NCBI GenBank assembly: GCA_019747875.1
Contig: JAIEQI010000089.1
Coordinates: 32,395-96,394, forward strand
Direction of reading: 5' to 3'
Source: Candidatus Obscuribacterales bacterium
Lineage (GTDB): Bacteria > Cyanobacteriota > Vampirovibrionia > Obscuribacterales > Obscuribacteraceae
DNA length: 64,000 nt
The notes beneath the pieces were generated by a model, which worked only from the letters and a program-made list of their open reading frames with translations, did not search any database and was not told the DNA's origin. The position numbers and the translations under genes are program-made. This document shows, piece by piece, positions 1 to 8,338 of this stretch; within the stretch, counting starts at the first letter, position 1; every line of letters begins with the position of its first letter.

Positions 1-1308
1 TTCAACCGAGCATTAGAAGATGACCGAGCCAAACCACAAGTTGGTCAGATGTCAGACCTCGGTCTTGTCGAACTAACAAGACGAAGACAGGGACAGAGCT
101 TGCGAGAACTCTTTGCAGAGACCTGCCCGCATTGCTCAGGAACCGGTGCCATGCCGACTTTAACCCTGGGTAGCGGCGAGAACAAGCGAGTCATCTCATT
201 ACCGAACAGAGACGAAGATGCCCTCAAAGGCAAAGGCAATATGAAGGGGCGCGGTCAAGCCAACAAGGGGCAACTACGCGCAGTTTCCGCAACTGGTCAG
301 CGATTACAGCCAACAGTTCAAGATTTTGAGCCGGCAAGCGAAGAAGGTGTTGAGGAAGAAATCGCAGAAGTTCCGGAAGAGATTCTGGAGCAAATGCCAG
401 ATGAGTTGCTCGAATCACCGAACCCTATATCAGATCGCGGAGCCAGAAAAGGCTACCCATTGGCAGATGAAGATGAAGGCGAGGAAGAGGAGAATGCTTC
501 CTCCAGCCAGCCGACAGCAAGCTATAACAATCGCACTGCTACGAGTCCTCAAAGGGCCTCATCTTATCCAAGTTTGAAAACGCAAACGAACTTCGACGAA
601 GATGAAGATGAAGGAGATGATGACGAGGAAGAAGACGAATTCAGCGCTGAAACAACTACATCGATTTCCATTTCAGATCTCGAAGACGAAGAGGACGAAG
701 ACGATGAAGATGCTGATGAAATAGCCTTTGCAGAACCAGCAGTCGAAGTGCAGGTGGAGGAGCCCACCGTAACAGTTGAAGCAACACCGCTTCCCGAAAG
801 CGATTTTGAAACAGAGGTTGATCCCATTACCGGTATCTATCGCCTAAAGCCAAAAGACAAAACAGAGTTTTCGACGGAAGCAAGCGAAGAGCAACATTAC
901 GAAGGAACGCAGATCCATGCGGATGAATATTCATCCGAAACAACTGAAGTTCTAAATACTCCAATCACAGCGGCACATGGCGATCTCGATAACGCTGATG
1001 ATGCAGCTACTCAGCTTGAGTTGCCTTTCGATCAATATGCTGAAACAACTCCGGAGCAATTTATGGAAAGTCAGCAGATCGAAACGTACAACGAAGAGAC
1101 GAATCATCAACATGAGACTTACTCCCATGAGCACAGCCATACTCATGGAGATCATGAGCACAGCCATGAACACTCACATGAACATGGACATACACATGAT
1201 CATGAACACGCTCACGATCACTCTCATGGATCCGGCGATTCTAATTCAGAGGAAAGCAACGAGCCAACTCGCGTTGAACACAGCTTTAATCGTCCAGACA
1301 ACGAATAA
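1..1308 (+). CDS. rne: Ribonuclease E/G, C-terminal part (5' truncated by window edge)
   Basis: The reading frame is open from base 1 and ends with TAA at 1306-1308, so the start lies outside the window. The first ~45 residues match the end of the RNase E/G catalytic core: the GLVELTRRR stretch, then the zinc-link motif CPHCSGTG that dimerises RNase E. The enzyme makes endonucleolytic cuts in single-stranded AU-rich RNA during mRNA decay and rRNA/tRNA processing. After the core comes ~370 residues of low complexity: long Asp/Glu runs in the middle (about bases 590-720), then a His-rich stretch of alternating His-Glu/Ser/Gly/Asp (bases ~1128-1240). The tail lacks the Arg-rich RNA-binding character of the E. 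coli scaffold and is strongly acidic. Core assignment is firm; the tail function (metal binding, protein docking) is inference. Confidence 0.88.
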   Translation, partial: FNRALEDDRAKPQVGQMSDLGLVELTRRRQGQSLRELFAETCPHCSGTGAMPTLTLGSGENKRVISLPNRDEDALKGKGNMKGRGQANKGQLRAVSATGQRLQPTVQDFEPASEEGVEEEIAEVPEEILEQMPDELLESPNPISDRGARKGYPLADEDEGEEEENASSSQPTASYNNRTATSPQRASSYPSLKTQTNFDEDEDEGDDDEEEDEFSAETTTSISISDLEDEEDEDDEDADEIAFAEPAVEVQVEEPTVTVEATPLPESDFETEVDPITGIYRLKPKDKTEFSTEASEEQHYEGTQIHADEYSSETTEVLNTPITAAHGDLDNADDAATQLELPFDQYAETTPEQFMESQQIETYNEETNHQHETYSHEHSHTHGDHEHSHEHSHEHGHTHDHEHAHDHSHGSGDSNSEESNEPTRVEHSFNRPDNE

Positions 1309-1407
1309 GCAACCCAAGCGCAGCTAAGAAGAGAAGGCATCCTAATCGATCTTGCTTGCGTTCAATTTCGAGCAGGTAGTAAAGGGTAGTAAGGCGGATA
1401 TTTCTGC

Positions 1408-1436
1408 TTGACACACATACGCACGTATGGTATATT
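1408..1436 (+). promoter_or_regulatory. Consensus sigma70-type promoter
   Basis: TTGACA at 1408-1413 is followed after exactly 17 bp by TATATT at 1431-1436. This is the best housekeeping promoter match noticed in the window. It points into a gene-free interval, not into an ORF, so its likely product is the non-coding RNA described next. Transcription would start near 1443. Confidence 0.7.
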
Positions 1437-1442
1437 ATTTAT

Positions 1443-1721
1443 ATTGAATTGGTCGGTTGTACGGCTCAAATAATCGTGGCGTTGCCTGATTATCGCCAGA
1501 GTGTACACCGAGCGGAGTGTGCGGGCCCGCCGCTCCGCCCGGAGGTGTGCTCACTGTCGATACATGAGGCAACTTAGATGAGCTGGATTTCGTCAAGATC
1601 TGCAGCAGCTGGCAAGCATGCCGCTTGCTGGTCCGCGCTTCACACCGGCAGCGCCGCCGCTAAATTAGTGAGAGGATCTGCAGCAGTTTGCAAGCATGCC
1701 GCTTGCTGATCCGCGCGTCAC
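1443..1721 (+). ncRNA. Candidate structured non-coding RNA downstream of RNase E/G
   Basis: This gene-free stretch follows the promoter at 1408-1436 and holds four hairpins in a row. (1) ATAATC 1470-1475 pairs with GATTAT 1488-1493, with an inner GGC/GCC. (2) AGTG and CACC at 1500-1509 pair with GGTG and CACT at 1544-1555, enclosing GAGCGG 1510-1515 paired with CCGCTC 1530-1535. (3, 4) Two copies of a 47-bp repeat each fold GCAAGC/GCTTGC around an ATGCC loop. The outer GATC/GATC pair of repeat 2 becomes GATC/GGTC in repeat 1, a compensatory wobble. I see no long ORF and no RNase P, SRP or tmRNA signature. The 3' end is uncertain because no clear T-tract terminator follows. It converges with the minus-strand gene ending at 1739, so an antisense role is also possible. 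Confidence 0.45.
1597..1721 (+). repeat. Two copies of a 47-bp hairpin repeat
   Basis: Copy 1 is at 1597-1643 and copy 2 at 1675-1721, starting 78 bp apart. Both read GATCTGCAGCAG, then a GCAAGC-ATGCC-GCTTGC hairpin, then TCCGCGC and TCAC, with only a few substitutions between them. Each unit can fold by itself. Confidence 0.8.
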
Positions 1722-1738
1722 CAGGCAGAGCAGTGCTT

Positions 1739-2746
1739 TTACTTTGGCATATACATGCTGAGGCTCAGGCCGAGACGGACAGGCGGAGCATAGCGTTCCG
1801 GCGGAAGTACGGATGCATCAACACTTGCTTGCGGATTTTGTTGGAGTAGGTTGCGAACCGCATTTATATCTTTGACAAATTGTTGATCTTCGACAAAAAA
1901 TGCGCCAACAAAATTACCGGTATGAATGAACGTAAAAATGCAGCCCGCGACAGCGATGCAAGCAGTTTGTTTGTTGCCTGTGAACCAATTGAAGATGTAG
2001 TCGAAATAATCGGGAGCATTCCAATCATCGGATCTTTGAATAGGTTCCCCTAAAAACAAAGCCGCGATCGACAGCGCAAGCTCATCAGGCAACCAATATC
2101 TGAGCATGCGTGTACCAGGGGTATGGCAATCAGCAAGGGTCATCTGCAAGGAGTTTTCGATCGATAACGGATCTTTTTGTCGCTCGCTGCTATAAAGGCA
2201 CCCTACAGCGCGCCCTTTGTACAAAACAACTACGCCTCTAGATTTCTTGTCATTGCAAGTGGTTTTGATACACCCAGTGCGCATACCACCTTCCATATCT
2301 GTGACCAGCCAGAGTAAATCTTCGACTTGCTCAATCCGCGTTTCGAATGGCTCACTAAGTGGTGGCAAAATAAGATCGGTGGCGCGCCTGCTATGCTTCA
2401 CCGGCTGTGGTGGCGGCACAAATTGTTGCTGCAACTGTTGTGCCGATGGAACCACGCTACCGTCAAGTCCTTGAGCAGCAATTTCCTGCCAATTCGTTTT
2501 TGATTGTGAAAGGTCTGCCTTTCGATCTTTGCTTGCAGACGCCAATGGAGAGAATTCAAGCTGTCGCCCTACAACTCTTGATATCCGCACAAGAACATCC
2601 GTTCCGAGTTTCATCTGATCATCAGTACTCAAAAATCCTTTGTAGTTATCTTTCACAATAACTACCTCGTACCCTTTGGGCACAGGTTTGATTATTTTGA
2701 CAGTGACTGTCTGTCCGGCTTTGTAATTATGGTTCCAAGGAGACAT
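1739..2746 (-). CDS. S1-like RNA-binding domain protein, paralogue 2 of a tandem pair
   Basis: This 335-residue protein is of unrecognised function. Residues ~8-70 (YKAGQTVTVKII ... GFLST) look like an S1/OB-fold RNA-binding domain. A Gln/Pro-rich linker (~75-120) follows, then a ~210-residue C-terminal domain with the motifs DLILPPL, MEGGMRTGC, LYKGRAVGC and LGLSLSMYMPK. The MEGGMRTG and KGRAVGC pattern faintly recalls PATAN/DUF4388-type domains, but I would not assign it. It has no signal peptide or membrane segment, so it is probably cytoplasmic. It starts 8 bases after the stop of the longer paralogue at 2755-3957, and the two C-terminal domains align along their whole length. They are surely a tandem duplication in one transcript. 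Confidence 0.75.
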   Translation of the reverse strand: MSPWNHNYKAGQTVTVKIIKPVPKGYEVVIVKDNYKGFLSTDDQMKLGTDVLVRISRVVGRQLEFSPLASASKDRKADLSQSKTNWQEIAAQGLDGSVVPSAQQLQQQFVPPPQPVKHSRRATDLILPPLSEPFETRIEQVEDLLWLVTDMEGGMRTGCIKTTCNDKKSRGVVVLYKGRAVGCLYSSERQKDPLSIENSLQMTLADCHTPGTRMLRYWLPDELALSIAALFLGEPIQRSDDWNAPDYFDYIFNWFTGNKQTACIAVAGCIFTFIHTGNFVGAFFVEDQQFVKDINAVRNLLQQNPQASVDASVLPPERYAPPVRLGLSLSMYMPK

Positions 2747-2754
2747 TGCTACAT

Positions 2755-3957
2755 CTACGTTTTCGGCATGTTCATGCTGAGACTAAAACCAAGCCGAACA
2801 GATGCTGATGTAAGTTCGGGCGGCAGAATCGAAGCTTCTACCCTTGCCGACTTATCCTGCGCAATCATGTTGTACACGAAATTGATGTCTCTGGAAAATT
2901 CCTGAGACTCTACATAAAACGCTCCGACAAAAGCTCCGCGATGAATGAAAGCCAGCAGTGTTCCAGACGCTTCATACACAGAATAGGCAAGACATGCGGT
3001 TTGCTGTTTTTGCGCAAACCAGTTCATGATGTAATCCATGTAGGATCGCGCATCAAGATCGTCAGTTCTTTCTACAGGATAGCCCAAGAAAAGAGCTGAC
3101 ATAGCCAGCGTGACTTCCTCAGGTAATCCGTACATCACTAATTGGGTGTTCGGCGTCTGGCAGTCCGATAACATCATTTGCAGTGAGCTTTCGGTAGGCA
3201 ATGGATCTGTCATGCCTTTGTTGCCATAGATGCAACCTACTGCTCTTCCGCGATAAAGCAGAACTGCTGATCGCGATTTGCGTCCTTCGCAAAATGCTTT
3301 TACACATCCGGTTCTCATTCCACCTTCGAGATCTGTTATCAGCCACAGAAGATCATCGCTTTGACCAATGTTCATCTTGTTGGGCTGCTGGTTCTTATCC
3401 AGAGGCGGCAAAATCAGGTCGATGGCTCTCCGCAAGCGGAAGTTGAAAGGCTTGTTTTCGGCATAGACTTTGAATGCTAAGTCCGGCTCACTGAGCTGTC
3501 CTTGAGCTTGATACGCTCCTGATTGAGCGCCGTAAGCGCCTGACTGAGCTCCAGCTTGTCCTTGTTGCGCTCCTGGAGCGGCATTGTATTGCCCAGATTG
3601 CCCACCATAACCAGGTCCGTAGGCGCCGGACTGGATAGGATCATAAGAGTGAGCCCCGCTTGCAGCCAGCTGCTGCCAATCAGGTGTTTGCTGTTTCGTC
3701 TGAGGCTTGGAGGCTGCAGCGTTTTGATTACCTCCCAATGTGCGAGAGGAAAGCAAGATGCGGTTGTTATGGACACATACATACTGGGCCAGAACTTCCT
3801 CACCAATCTTGAGCTTGGCTTCAGTCGGCAAAAAACCTGGCAAATTATCCTTGGGGATTAGCACCGCATAGCCGCCAGGTTCAGCCTGAACGACTTTACA
3901 GGCAACAGTCTGCCCAGCTTTGTAGCCCGTAACTTGCCAAGGATTAACCCGTTTCAT
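2755..3957 (-). CDS. S1-like RNA-binding domain protein, paralogue 1 of a tandem pair
   Basis: This 400-residue protein is first in the two-gene unit 3957-1739. It has an N-terminal S1-like domain (GYKAGQTVACKVV ... GFLPTEAKLKIGEEV, residues ~11-75). A ~90-residue linker rich in Gly, Gln, Ala, Ser and Tyr follows, with repeats of QSGAYG type (~100-155). The C-terminal domain is shared with its neighbour (IDLILPPL, LEGGMRTGC, YRGRAVGC, LGFSLSMNMP). The linker resembles a low-complexity, prion-like spacer, which in RNA-binding proteins often mediates assembly; that is inference. No enzyme motif is visible. The neighbouring RNase E/G gene and candidate ncRNA make an RNA-related role plausible but unproven. 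Confidence 0.75.
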   Translation of the reverse strand: MKRVNPWQVTGYKAGQTVACKVVQAEPGGYAVLIPKDNLPGFLPTEAKLKIGEEVLAQYVCVHNNRILLSSRTLGGNQNAAASKPQTKQQTPDWQQLAASGAHSYDPIQSGAYGPGYGGQSGQYNAAPGAQQGQAGAQSGAYGAQSGAYQAQGQLSEPDLAFKVYAENKPFNFRLRRAIDLILPPLDKNQQPNKMNIGQSDDLLWLITDLEGGMRTGCVKAFCEGRKSRSAVLLYRGRAVGCIYGNKGMTDPLPTESSLQMMLSDCQTPNTQLVMYGLPEEVTLAMSALFLGYPVERTDDLDARSYMDYIMNWFAQKQQTACLAYSVYEASGTLLAFIHRGAFVGAFYVESQEFSRDINFVYNMIAQDKSARVEASILPPELTSASVRLGFSLSMNMPKT

Positions 3958-4062
3958 TTTGCCTGAAAGCGCCCGTCCAGAAGAGAAAACCCTCTATTAA
4001 ATACCTCGACTAACCCTAACTCGAAACGTCGAGAAACAACAATGTTGCCGGTATTTCTACCA

Positions 4063-4362
4063 TCATACATGAAAAATCTTCTTCAAAAAGCCCTTAATGC
4101 CTCTTGAATCCTTGCTTTTATGCTTTTTAGAGTCACTGCGATCGTTTCGCTCGATGTTAACCGAAACGACATCACTTTCAGTTGTACAACTGCCTTTGTT
4201 GCTGGCTGCTTTTGCGGCACTATGACAGCTAATGCATGCACCTGTGCAAGATGCGTCGATTTCAAGGAATGTGCCACAGCGAGAGCAACTCACCTGAGTT
4301 TGAGAAGGCGAAGCCGTCAAAGGGCAGGAACATTGCGGGCAAATTAGTTTGTCGAAAGCCAT
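4063..4362 (-). CDS. Small double-cysteine zinc-ribbon protein
   Basis: This 99-residue protein is last in the fur-feoA unit and starts 1 base after the feoA-like stop. The N-terminus has a classic zinc ribbon, CPQC and CSRC 16 residues apart. A second Cys cluster, CTGACISCHS, follows at ~43-52. The C-terminal 30 residues are Lys/Ser/Asp-rich and end in a short amphipathic, basic patch (KGFLKKIFHV). Its function is unknown. Placement with Fur and FeoA suggests metal sensing or a metal-responsive partner. The Cys-rich middle could hold a second zinc or an iron-sulphur site. Confidence 0.65.
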   Translation of the reverse strand: MAFDKLICPQCSCPLTASPSQTQVSCSRCGTFLEIDASCTGACISCHSAAKAASNKGSCTTESDVVSVNIERNDRSDSKKHKSKDSRGIKGFLKKIFHV

Positions 4363-4363
4363 A

Positions 4364-4591
4364 TTATTCGTTGCCCTTGATTCTCACTTCAATATTTTTA
4401 GCGATTTCTCGGCCGATGGCAATCTCCATCTGATTTCTTGCCACAATCACCGGTCCACCTCGAATGTTTTTCTGAACTTCGATCTCTGCACCACAATCAA
4501 TACCGAATCTAAGTGCTTGCAGACTGATCTCATCGTCACCAGTTTCGACCACGATCAGCACTGCTCCGTCTTTTGCATCAGCCAGTGTCAT
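4364..4591 (-). CDS. feoA: FeoA-domain protein
   Basis: This 75-residue SH3-like FeoA domain begins MTLADAKDG, carries the GIDCGAEIEV turn and ends in the IAIGREIAKNIEVRI strand typical of FeoA. I chose the ATG at 4591, not an upstream ATG at 4642, because it overlaps the fur stop as ATGA (4591-4588), the usual translational-coupling arrangement. FeoA assists the FeoB ferrous-iron permease, and similar domains also sit on DtxR-type regulators. No feoB is visible in the window, so whether it serves iron uptake or is a stand-alone regulatory domain is open. Confidence 0.78.
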   Translation of the reverse strand: MTLADAKDGAVLIVVETGDDEISLQALRFGIDCGAEIEVQKNIRGGPVIVARNQMEIAIGREIAKNIEVRIKGNE

Positions 4592-5097
4592 CGGTTTGTT
4601 GGTCGCCCGGTTTTTCGTTTTTGCTCGCGGCAATTTGGACACATGCCAAAGATTTTGAACTGTGCGTCAATCACATCAAAGTTATATCGTGAGCCGATTT
4701 TTTGCCCAGCCTCTTCCAGGAAATGATCTTCAAACTCAAGAGTCGTATTGCAGCCCAAGCAGATAATGTGTTGATGTGGCACATTGTCCTGTTTCAGCTC
4801 ATAGTGCTTGTGACCCTCTGCAAAATCCAATTCGCGAAGCAAGCCGAGTTGCGAAAGTAACTTTAGCGTTCTATAGGTCGTCGCCAGACTGACATTCGAG
4901 CCCCGCTCTTTCAAAATACTGTAAAGCTCTTCAGCTGAAAGATGCGTGCCATGCTCTTGCTCACGGAAGATAGCCAGGATGGTCTCCCTTTGAGCCGTTA
5001 TGCGATGCCCTTTTTTCCGAAGGCTGTCGAAGACCGTCTCTGATTTCTCAGCACGGCGCTTTGTATCCTTCTCGTCGCTCTTACTTTTGCCCGGCAA
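4588..5097 (-). CDS. fur: Fur-family metalloregulator
   Basis: This 169-residue Fur-family transcription factor has an N-terminal winged helix (KKGHRITAQRETILAIF ... SLATTYRTLKLL, the DNA-recognition helix). A dimerisation domain follows with the HQHIICLGC metal site and two Cys pairs, CLGC and CPNC, for the structural zinc. It is first in a unit with feoA and a zinc-ribbon gene, so it probably controls its own iron-related operon. The N-terminus has an extra charged ~25 residues before the core. Fur versus Zur or PerR cannot be separated by eye; the feoA linkage favours Fur. Confidence 0.85.
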   Translation of the reverse strand: MPGKSKSDEKDTKRRAEKSETVFDSLRKKGHRITAQRETILAIFREQEHGTHLSAEELYSILKERGSNVSLATTYRTLKLLSQLGLLRELDFAEGHKHYELKQDNVPHQHIICLGCNTTLEFEDHFLEEAGQKIGSRYNFDVIDAQFKIFGMCPNCREQKRKTGRPTNR

Positions 5098-5175
5098 AAA
5101 ACGTCCTCAATCAAGCAACCATTTTAGCGGCTAATTCGTTAAATTTCAGAACCGGCAGCAGGTCCGGCTCCCAAA

Positions 5176-5195
5176 AATTGCTCTCATTCTCAATT
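5176..5195. promoter_or_regulatory. Possible operator upstream of fur
   Basis: A 20-bp element with AATTG and CAATT ends (5176-5180, 5191-5195) lies ~80 bp before the fur start. On the minus strand its core reads GAGAATGAGAGC, which loosely resembles two Fur-box hexamers (GATAAT). The match is partial, so autoregulation by Fur is only suggested. Confidence 0.3.
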
Positions 5196-5283
5196 TACCA
5201 GACCAGGCCGCTGACTGGAAGTTAGATGCAGAAGCAAAGGCAAAAGATGATAGAAACGAAAGGGCAGAATTATGATATTTGCA

Positions 5284-8199
5284 TTATCTGACGGCTGCCC
5301 TATCTTTCAGAACGTTTTGCAGGAAGTGTCCGGTGAATGAGGCTGGAACCGCAGCCACCTGCTCAGGCGTTCCAGTTGCAACAACCGTCCCGCCACCATC
5401 CCCGCCTTCAGGACCAAGATCGATTATCCAGTCGGCTTGTTTGATGACATCGAGATTATGCTCAATGATCACAACCGTGTTACCGGTGTCGACCAAGGTG
5501 TTGAGCACACTCAGCAATTTATCCACGTCCGAGAAAGAAAGACCGGTTGTCGGCTCGTCCAGAATATAGAGAGTGCGGCCGGTTGAACGCTTGGATAGCT
5601 GCTCAGCAAGCTTGACTCGCTGAGCTTCACCGCCGGAGATCGTCGTGGCTGGCTGTCCGAGTTTTATGTAGTCGAGACCGACTTCCTTCAAGGTTTTCAA
5701 CTTGGTTTCCGCTTTGGGGATGCTGTTGAAGAACTCGAGAGCTTCCTCAACTGTCATTTCCAAGACATCGGCAATGGACTTGCCTTTGAATTTAACTTCC
5801 AATGTTTCTCTGTTATATCTTGCGCCTTTGCACACGTCGCAGGTAACAAACACTGAAGGCAGGAAATTCATTTCGATTTCGTTCATACCTTCACCGCGGC
5901 AAGCTTCACAGCGTCCGCCTTTGACGTTGAACGAGAATCGTCCAGGCTGATAGCCACGTGCTTTAGCCTCGTTCGTCATCGAAAAGACTTCGCGGATAAC
6001 GTCAAATAGCCCTGTGTATGTCGCCGGGTTTGAGCGGGGAGTTCTTCCGATTGGTGATTGATCGATGTCGATCACCTTATCCAGTTCTTCCCAACCTTTG
6101 ACCGAGCCGAGCCCACTTGGACTTGCAACGGTACCATGCAACGCATGTCTCATGAATGTGTACAGCAGGTCGTTGACCAAACTGCTCTTTCCGGATCCGC
6201 TGACTCCGGTGATGGCAACAAACTTGCCGAGCGGAATCTCAACATCGATGTGTTTGAGATTATTCAAATGAGCATCCTTCAAAACCAGTTTGGATTTATT
6301 TCCATTGCGACGTTTTGCCGGAACTGGAATCTTCTTGCGTCCAGACAAGTAAGCTCCAGTCAGAGAATCTGGCGCCGCACAAACGTCAGCCAAATCACCT
6401 TCAGCGACCAATTTGCCACCATGAACACCGGCACCAGGACCAATATCAATGATCCAATCAGATGCAGCAATTGTATCTTCGTCGTGTTCCACTACAATCA
6501 GCGTGTTGCCGAGGTCCCGCAAGCGCTTTAGCGTGGCGATCAATCGATTGTTATCACGTTGGTGCAGTCCGATCGATGGTTCATCAAGTACATAAAGTAC
6601 ACCTGACAGTCCGGATCCAATTTGCGTGGCGAGCCTGATGCGTTGGGCTTCGCCACCGGACAAAGTGGAGGCTCGGCGTTCAAGAGTCAAATACTGCAAT
6701 CCTACATCAACGAGGAAACGCAGACGCGCTTCAACCTCACGCAAGACTTGATGCGCGATTGTTCGCTCACGCTCGGTGAGTTGCTCCGGCAATCCCAATG
6801 CTGCTTTCAGAGAGGACATGATCGGCAAGCGGCAGAACTCGGCAATCGATAGTCCGCCGACTTTAACGGCCAGGGCTTCCGGTTTCAACCTTGCTCCGCG
6901 ACAAGCAGCGCAAGGCATTTCCTTCATGTAGTTCTCGATTTCGGCTCGTGTCTTCTCCGACTGCGATTCCTCATGCCTGCGCTTGAGGTTGTTGATGACG
7001 CCCTCGAATGGCTTCTTGTACTCCCAAGTTTCGCGCCCATCATACGAGTCATGAACAAGTTTGATTTTGTCTTCACCTGTTCCGTACAACACGATATCGC
7101 GGTGGGCCTTCGAAAGCTTCTCAAATGGCGTATCCATGCTGAACTTGAAGTGTTTGGCGACAGAGCCGAGTATTTGCTCGTAATATGAATTGCTCGTCTT
7201 TGCCCATGGATAAACTGCGCCCTCAGCCAAACTCTTTTTGGGATCGGGAATGATCAGACTTGGATCGATTTCAAATGTGCACCCAAGTCCGTGGCAGTCC
7301 TCGCAGGCTCCATAGGGGCTGTTAAAGCTGAATGTACGCGGAGCAATTTCTGCAAAACTCAAATTGCAAACTGCACAAGCAAATTTTTCAGAAAATAAAA
7401 GTTCGCGATCTTTCGATTTATCATCCGACATGACATGAACTAGTACATTCGACTTGCCCCAGTTCAGACCTAACGAAATGCTGTCTGCCAGCCGTGATTG
7501 AATACTTGCTTTGACGACGAGTCGGTCGATGACAAGTTCAATGCTGTGCTTTTTGTTTTTGTCCAACTTGATTTCATCTTCAAGAAGAAGAATCTCGCCA
7601 TCAACACGAACACGCGCAAATCCTTCCTTACGCAAATCCGTAAAGAGAGACTGATACTCGCCTTTTCGCCCAACGACAAGCGGAGCCATAACCTGAATTT
7701 TGCTACCTTCAGGTAAGGAAAGAACCTGGTCGACGATTTGATCTATAGTTTGCGGATTGATTCGCTGGCTGCACTGAGGACAATGCGGGATACCGATACG
7801 AGCGTAAAGAAGTCTTAGATAGTCATAGATCTCCGTCACAGTGCCGACGGTAGAACGCGGATTATGGCTGGTCGATTTCTGGTCGATAGAAATTGCCGGA
7901 CTCAAACCTTCAATAGCATCGACGTCGGGCTTGTCCAACTGCCCGAGGAATTGACGCGCATATGCAGAGAGAGACTCTACGTAACGACGCTGTCCTTCAG
8001 CAAAGATTGTGTCGAAAGCAAGCGAAGATTTTCCCGATCCACTTACTCCGGTGATCACCACTAACTGATTGCGAGGGATATTGACGCTCAGATTTTTGAG
8101 GTTATGTTGTCTAGCTCCGCGCACCACAATTGCGTCTTTGTTCCTTGCGATGCTTTTGTCCAGAGTCACGGAAATACCTGCGCTTTTTGTTGTTACCAT
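5284..8199 (-). CDS. uvrA: UvrABC excinuclease subunit A
   Basis: This 971-residue UvrA is the damage-sensing ABC ATPase of nucleotide excision repair. It is full length (the family is ~940-970). It has two Walker A motifs (GVSGSGKSSLAFD and GVSGSGKSSLVND) and two ABC signatures (LSGGEAQRIRLA and ISGGEAQRVKLA) followed by DEPSIGLH and DEPTTGLS. The two zinc modules are CAVC...CEDC and CEAC...CDVC. The gene is monocistronic. A TATAAT -10-like box (minus strand, 8327-8322) lies ~120 bp upstream, beside the end of the DUF445 gene. I saw no obvious LexA-type operator. Confidence 0.97.
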   Translation of the reverse strand: MVTTKSAGISVTLDKSIARNKDAIVVRGARQHNLKNLSVNIPRNQLVVITGVSGSGKSSLAFDTIFAEGQRRYVESLSAYARQFLGQLDKPDVDAIEGLSPAISIDQKSTSHNPRSTVGTVTEIYDYLRLLYARIGIPHCPQCSQRINPQTIDQIVDQVLSLPEGSKIQVMAPLVVGRKGEYQSLFTDLRKEGFARVRVDGEILLLEDEIKLDKNKKHSIELVIDRLVVKASIQSRLADSISLGLNWGKSNVLVHVMSDDKSKDRELLFSEKFACAVCNLSFAEIAPRTFSFNSPYGACEDCHGLGCTFEIDPSLIIPDPKKSLAEGAVYPWAKTSNSYYEQILGSVAKHFKFSMDTPFEKLSKAHRDIVLYGTGEDKIKLVHDSYDGRETWEYKKPFEGVINNLKRRHEESQSEKTRAEIENYMKEMPCAACRGARLKPEALAVKVGGLSIAEFCRLPIMSSLKAALGLPEQLTERERTIAHQVLREVEARLRFLVDVGLQYLTLERRASTLSGGEAQRIRLATQIGSGLSGVLYVLDEPSIGLHQRDNNRLIATLKRLRDLGNTLIVVEHDEDTIAASDWIIDIGPGAGVHGGKLVAEGDLADVCAAPDSLTGAYLSGRKKIPVPAKRRNGNKSKLVLKDAHLNNLKHIDVEIPLGKFVAITGVSGSGKSSLVNDLLYTFMRHALHGTVASPSGLGSVKGWEELDKVIDIDQSPIGRTPRSNPATYTGLFDVIREVFSMTNEAKARGYQPGRFSFNVKGGRCEACRGEGMNEIEMNFLPSVFVTCDVCKGARYNRETLEVKFKGKSIADVLEMTVEEALEFFNSIPKAETKLKTLKEVGLDYIKLGQPATTISGGEAQRVKLAEQLSKRSTGRTLYILDEPTTGLSFSDVDKLLSVLNTLVDTGNTVVIIEHNLDVIKQADWIIDLGPEGGDGGGTVVATGTPEQVAAVPASFTGHFLQNVLKDRAAVR

Positions 8200-8338
8200 T
8201 GTGAATCCTGAATGATCTGAAAGCTTTTGCGGTCGAATTAGTGAATCGGCCGACTTTGATATATACGTTGGACAATCCGTCAGCCGTTACGAACGCGCCT
8301 CGGGACAAATTGCCACAATCAATTATACAAGTGTAATT

